From Bacteroidota bacterium (GTDB taxonomy: Bacteria > Bacteroidota > Rhodothermia > Balneolales > Balneolaceae), in the NCBI GenBank assembly GCA_024635465.1, contig JAGXIS010000010.1, positions 1-6,973 on the forward strand: a stretch of DNA of 6,973 nucleotides, in the 5' to 3' direction. Below are positions 6,605-6,973 of this stretch, one piece after another. The notes beneath the pieces were generated by a model. The model was not told where the DNA came from. It saw only the letters and a program-made list of their open reading frames with translations, and ran no database searches. The position numbers and the translations under genes are program-made. Within the stretch, counting starts at the first letter, position 1. Every line of letters begins with the position of its first letter.

Positions 6605-6973
6605 ATGACCACCCTGAAAATGCGGCCGAGCCGCCTGTTGCGCAAACTCCGGGCCGGGCAGATCGCCCACAGCGTCAAATTGAACCTAACCGATGGCCGG
6701 GCCGCGGAGATCGCGGGTCAGTGCGGCGCCGACGCGGTCTGGCTGGATCTGGAGCACGTGCCGAACAGTATTCACCACGTGGAGGAGCAGATTCGCGCCG
6801 CGAAGCTCTATGACTGCGACGCGCTGGTCCGGGTGGAGCGCGGGAGCTACAGCGACCTGATCCGGCCGTTGGAGATGGACGCCGCGGCCATTATGGTGCC
6901 GCACGTGATGAGCGCGGAGGACACGCGGGAGATAGCCTGGCGCACGCGCTTTAATCCGATCGGACGGCGGCCC
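6605..6973 (+). CDS. HpcH/HpaI-family class II aldolase, N-terminal part; runs off the right edge
   Basis: Reading from the ATG at 6605 gives 123 residues open to the window end; the family is about 250-270. These enzymes are metal-dependent, pyruvate-forming aldolases (4-hydroxy-2-oxoheptanedioate or 2-keto-3-deoxy-L-rhamnonate aldolase type) or related lyases. The match is clear in AEIAGQCGADAVWLDLEHVPN (the run from Ala34, with Asp48, Glu50 and catalytic-type His51), in DALVRVERG with the substrate-binding Arg at 76, and in AAAIMVPHVMSAEDTREI (93-110) followed by RFNPIGRRP. The metal-binding Glu and Asp lie beyond the edge. GC is about 66%, against about 42% in the genes to the left, with strongly G/C-ended codons. 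Alternative in-frame starts are 6587 (adds MKDLSP) and 6620 (MRPSRLL, close to where relatives begin). A GAAGGA at 6589-6594 could serve 6605. The substrate cannot be assigned, and the relation to the neighbouring low-GC genes is doubtful. Confidence 0.85.
   Translation, partial: MTTLKMRPSRLLRKLRAGQIAHSVKLNLTDGRAAEIAGQCGADAVWLDLEHVPNSIHHVEEQIRAAKLYDCDALVRVERGSYSDLIRPLEMDAAAIMVPHVMSAEDTREIAWRTRFNPIGRRP

Noticed and set aside
6577..6813. A 78-codon plus-strand frame from a TTG start, and a 72-codon minus-strand frame (6686-6904), in the GC-rich end
   Set aside because: Both overlap the aldolase, whose own frame (from 6605) matches the HpcH/HpaI family throughout. High GC produces spurious long frames.

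Overview
The window is mostly a bacterial fatty-acid utilisation locus of moderate GC (about 42% in lines I counted). It is joined at its right end to a short stretch of very different composition (about 66% GC). The left part (1-5002) is a minus-strand gene run read from right to left: a long-chain acyl-CoA synthetase (3030-4820), a FadN-type fused 3-hydroxyacyl-CoA dehydrogenase/enoyl-CoA hydratase (592-2955), and the N-terminal part of a FadA-type thiolase that leaves the window at base 1. Together these activate a fatty acid to acyl-CoA and carry out the hydration, second oxidation and thiolysis steps of beta-oxidation. The acyl-CoA dehydrogenase step is not in the window and may lie beyond the left edge.

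A 182-bp AT-rich divergent intergenic region (4821-5002) separates that run from a plus-strand pair: a hotdog-fold PaaI/YdiI-type acyl-CoA thioesterase (5003-5437) and, four bases later, a YfcC/DcuC-family multi-pass membrane transporter (5442-6554). The transporter reads as intact family sequence until about base 6536. It then meets a stop after a few unrelated residues, at a point where the family normally continues for roughly another 90-130 residues.

After an AT-rich 50-bp spacer, a GC-rich gene begins at about 6605 and runs off the right edge. It is the N-terminal 123 residues of an HpcH/HpaI-type class II aldolase. The coincidence of a truncated transporter with an abrupt composition change is the most notable thing here. 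It is best explained by a chimeric assembly join, or alternatively by a real recombination or acquisition junction.

The organism of the main part is probably a member of the Bacteroidota/Balneolota/Rhodothermota-like assemblage. This is an inference from the moderate GC, the near absence of Shine-Dalgarno sequences before four of the five low-GC genes, and the acs-fadN-fadA gene content. The GC-rich right end looks like a different genome, possibly of a planctomycete/verrucomicrobial kind judged only from the flavour of the aldolase. I see no RNA genes, CRISPR arrays, complete insertion sequences or phage genes. I also see no convincing undescribed system; the gene content is ordinary metabolism plus one suspicious junction.
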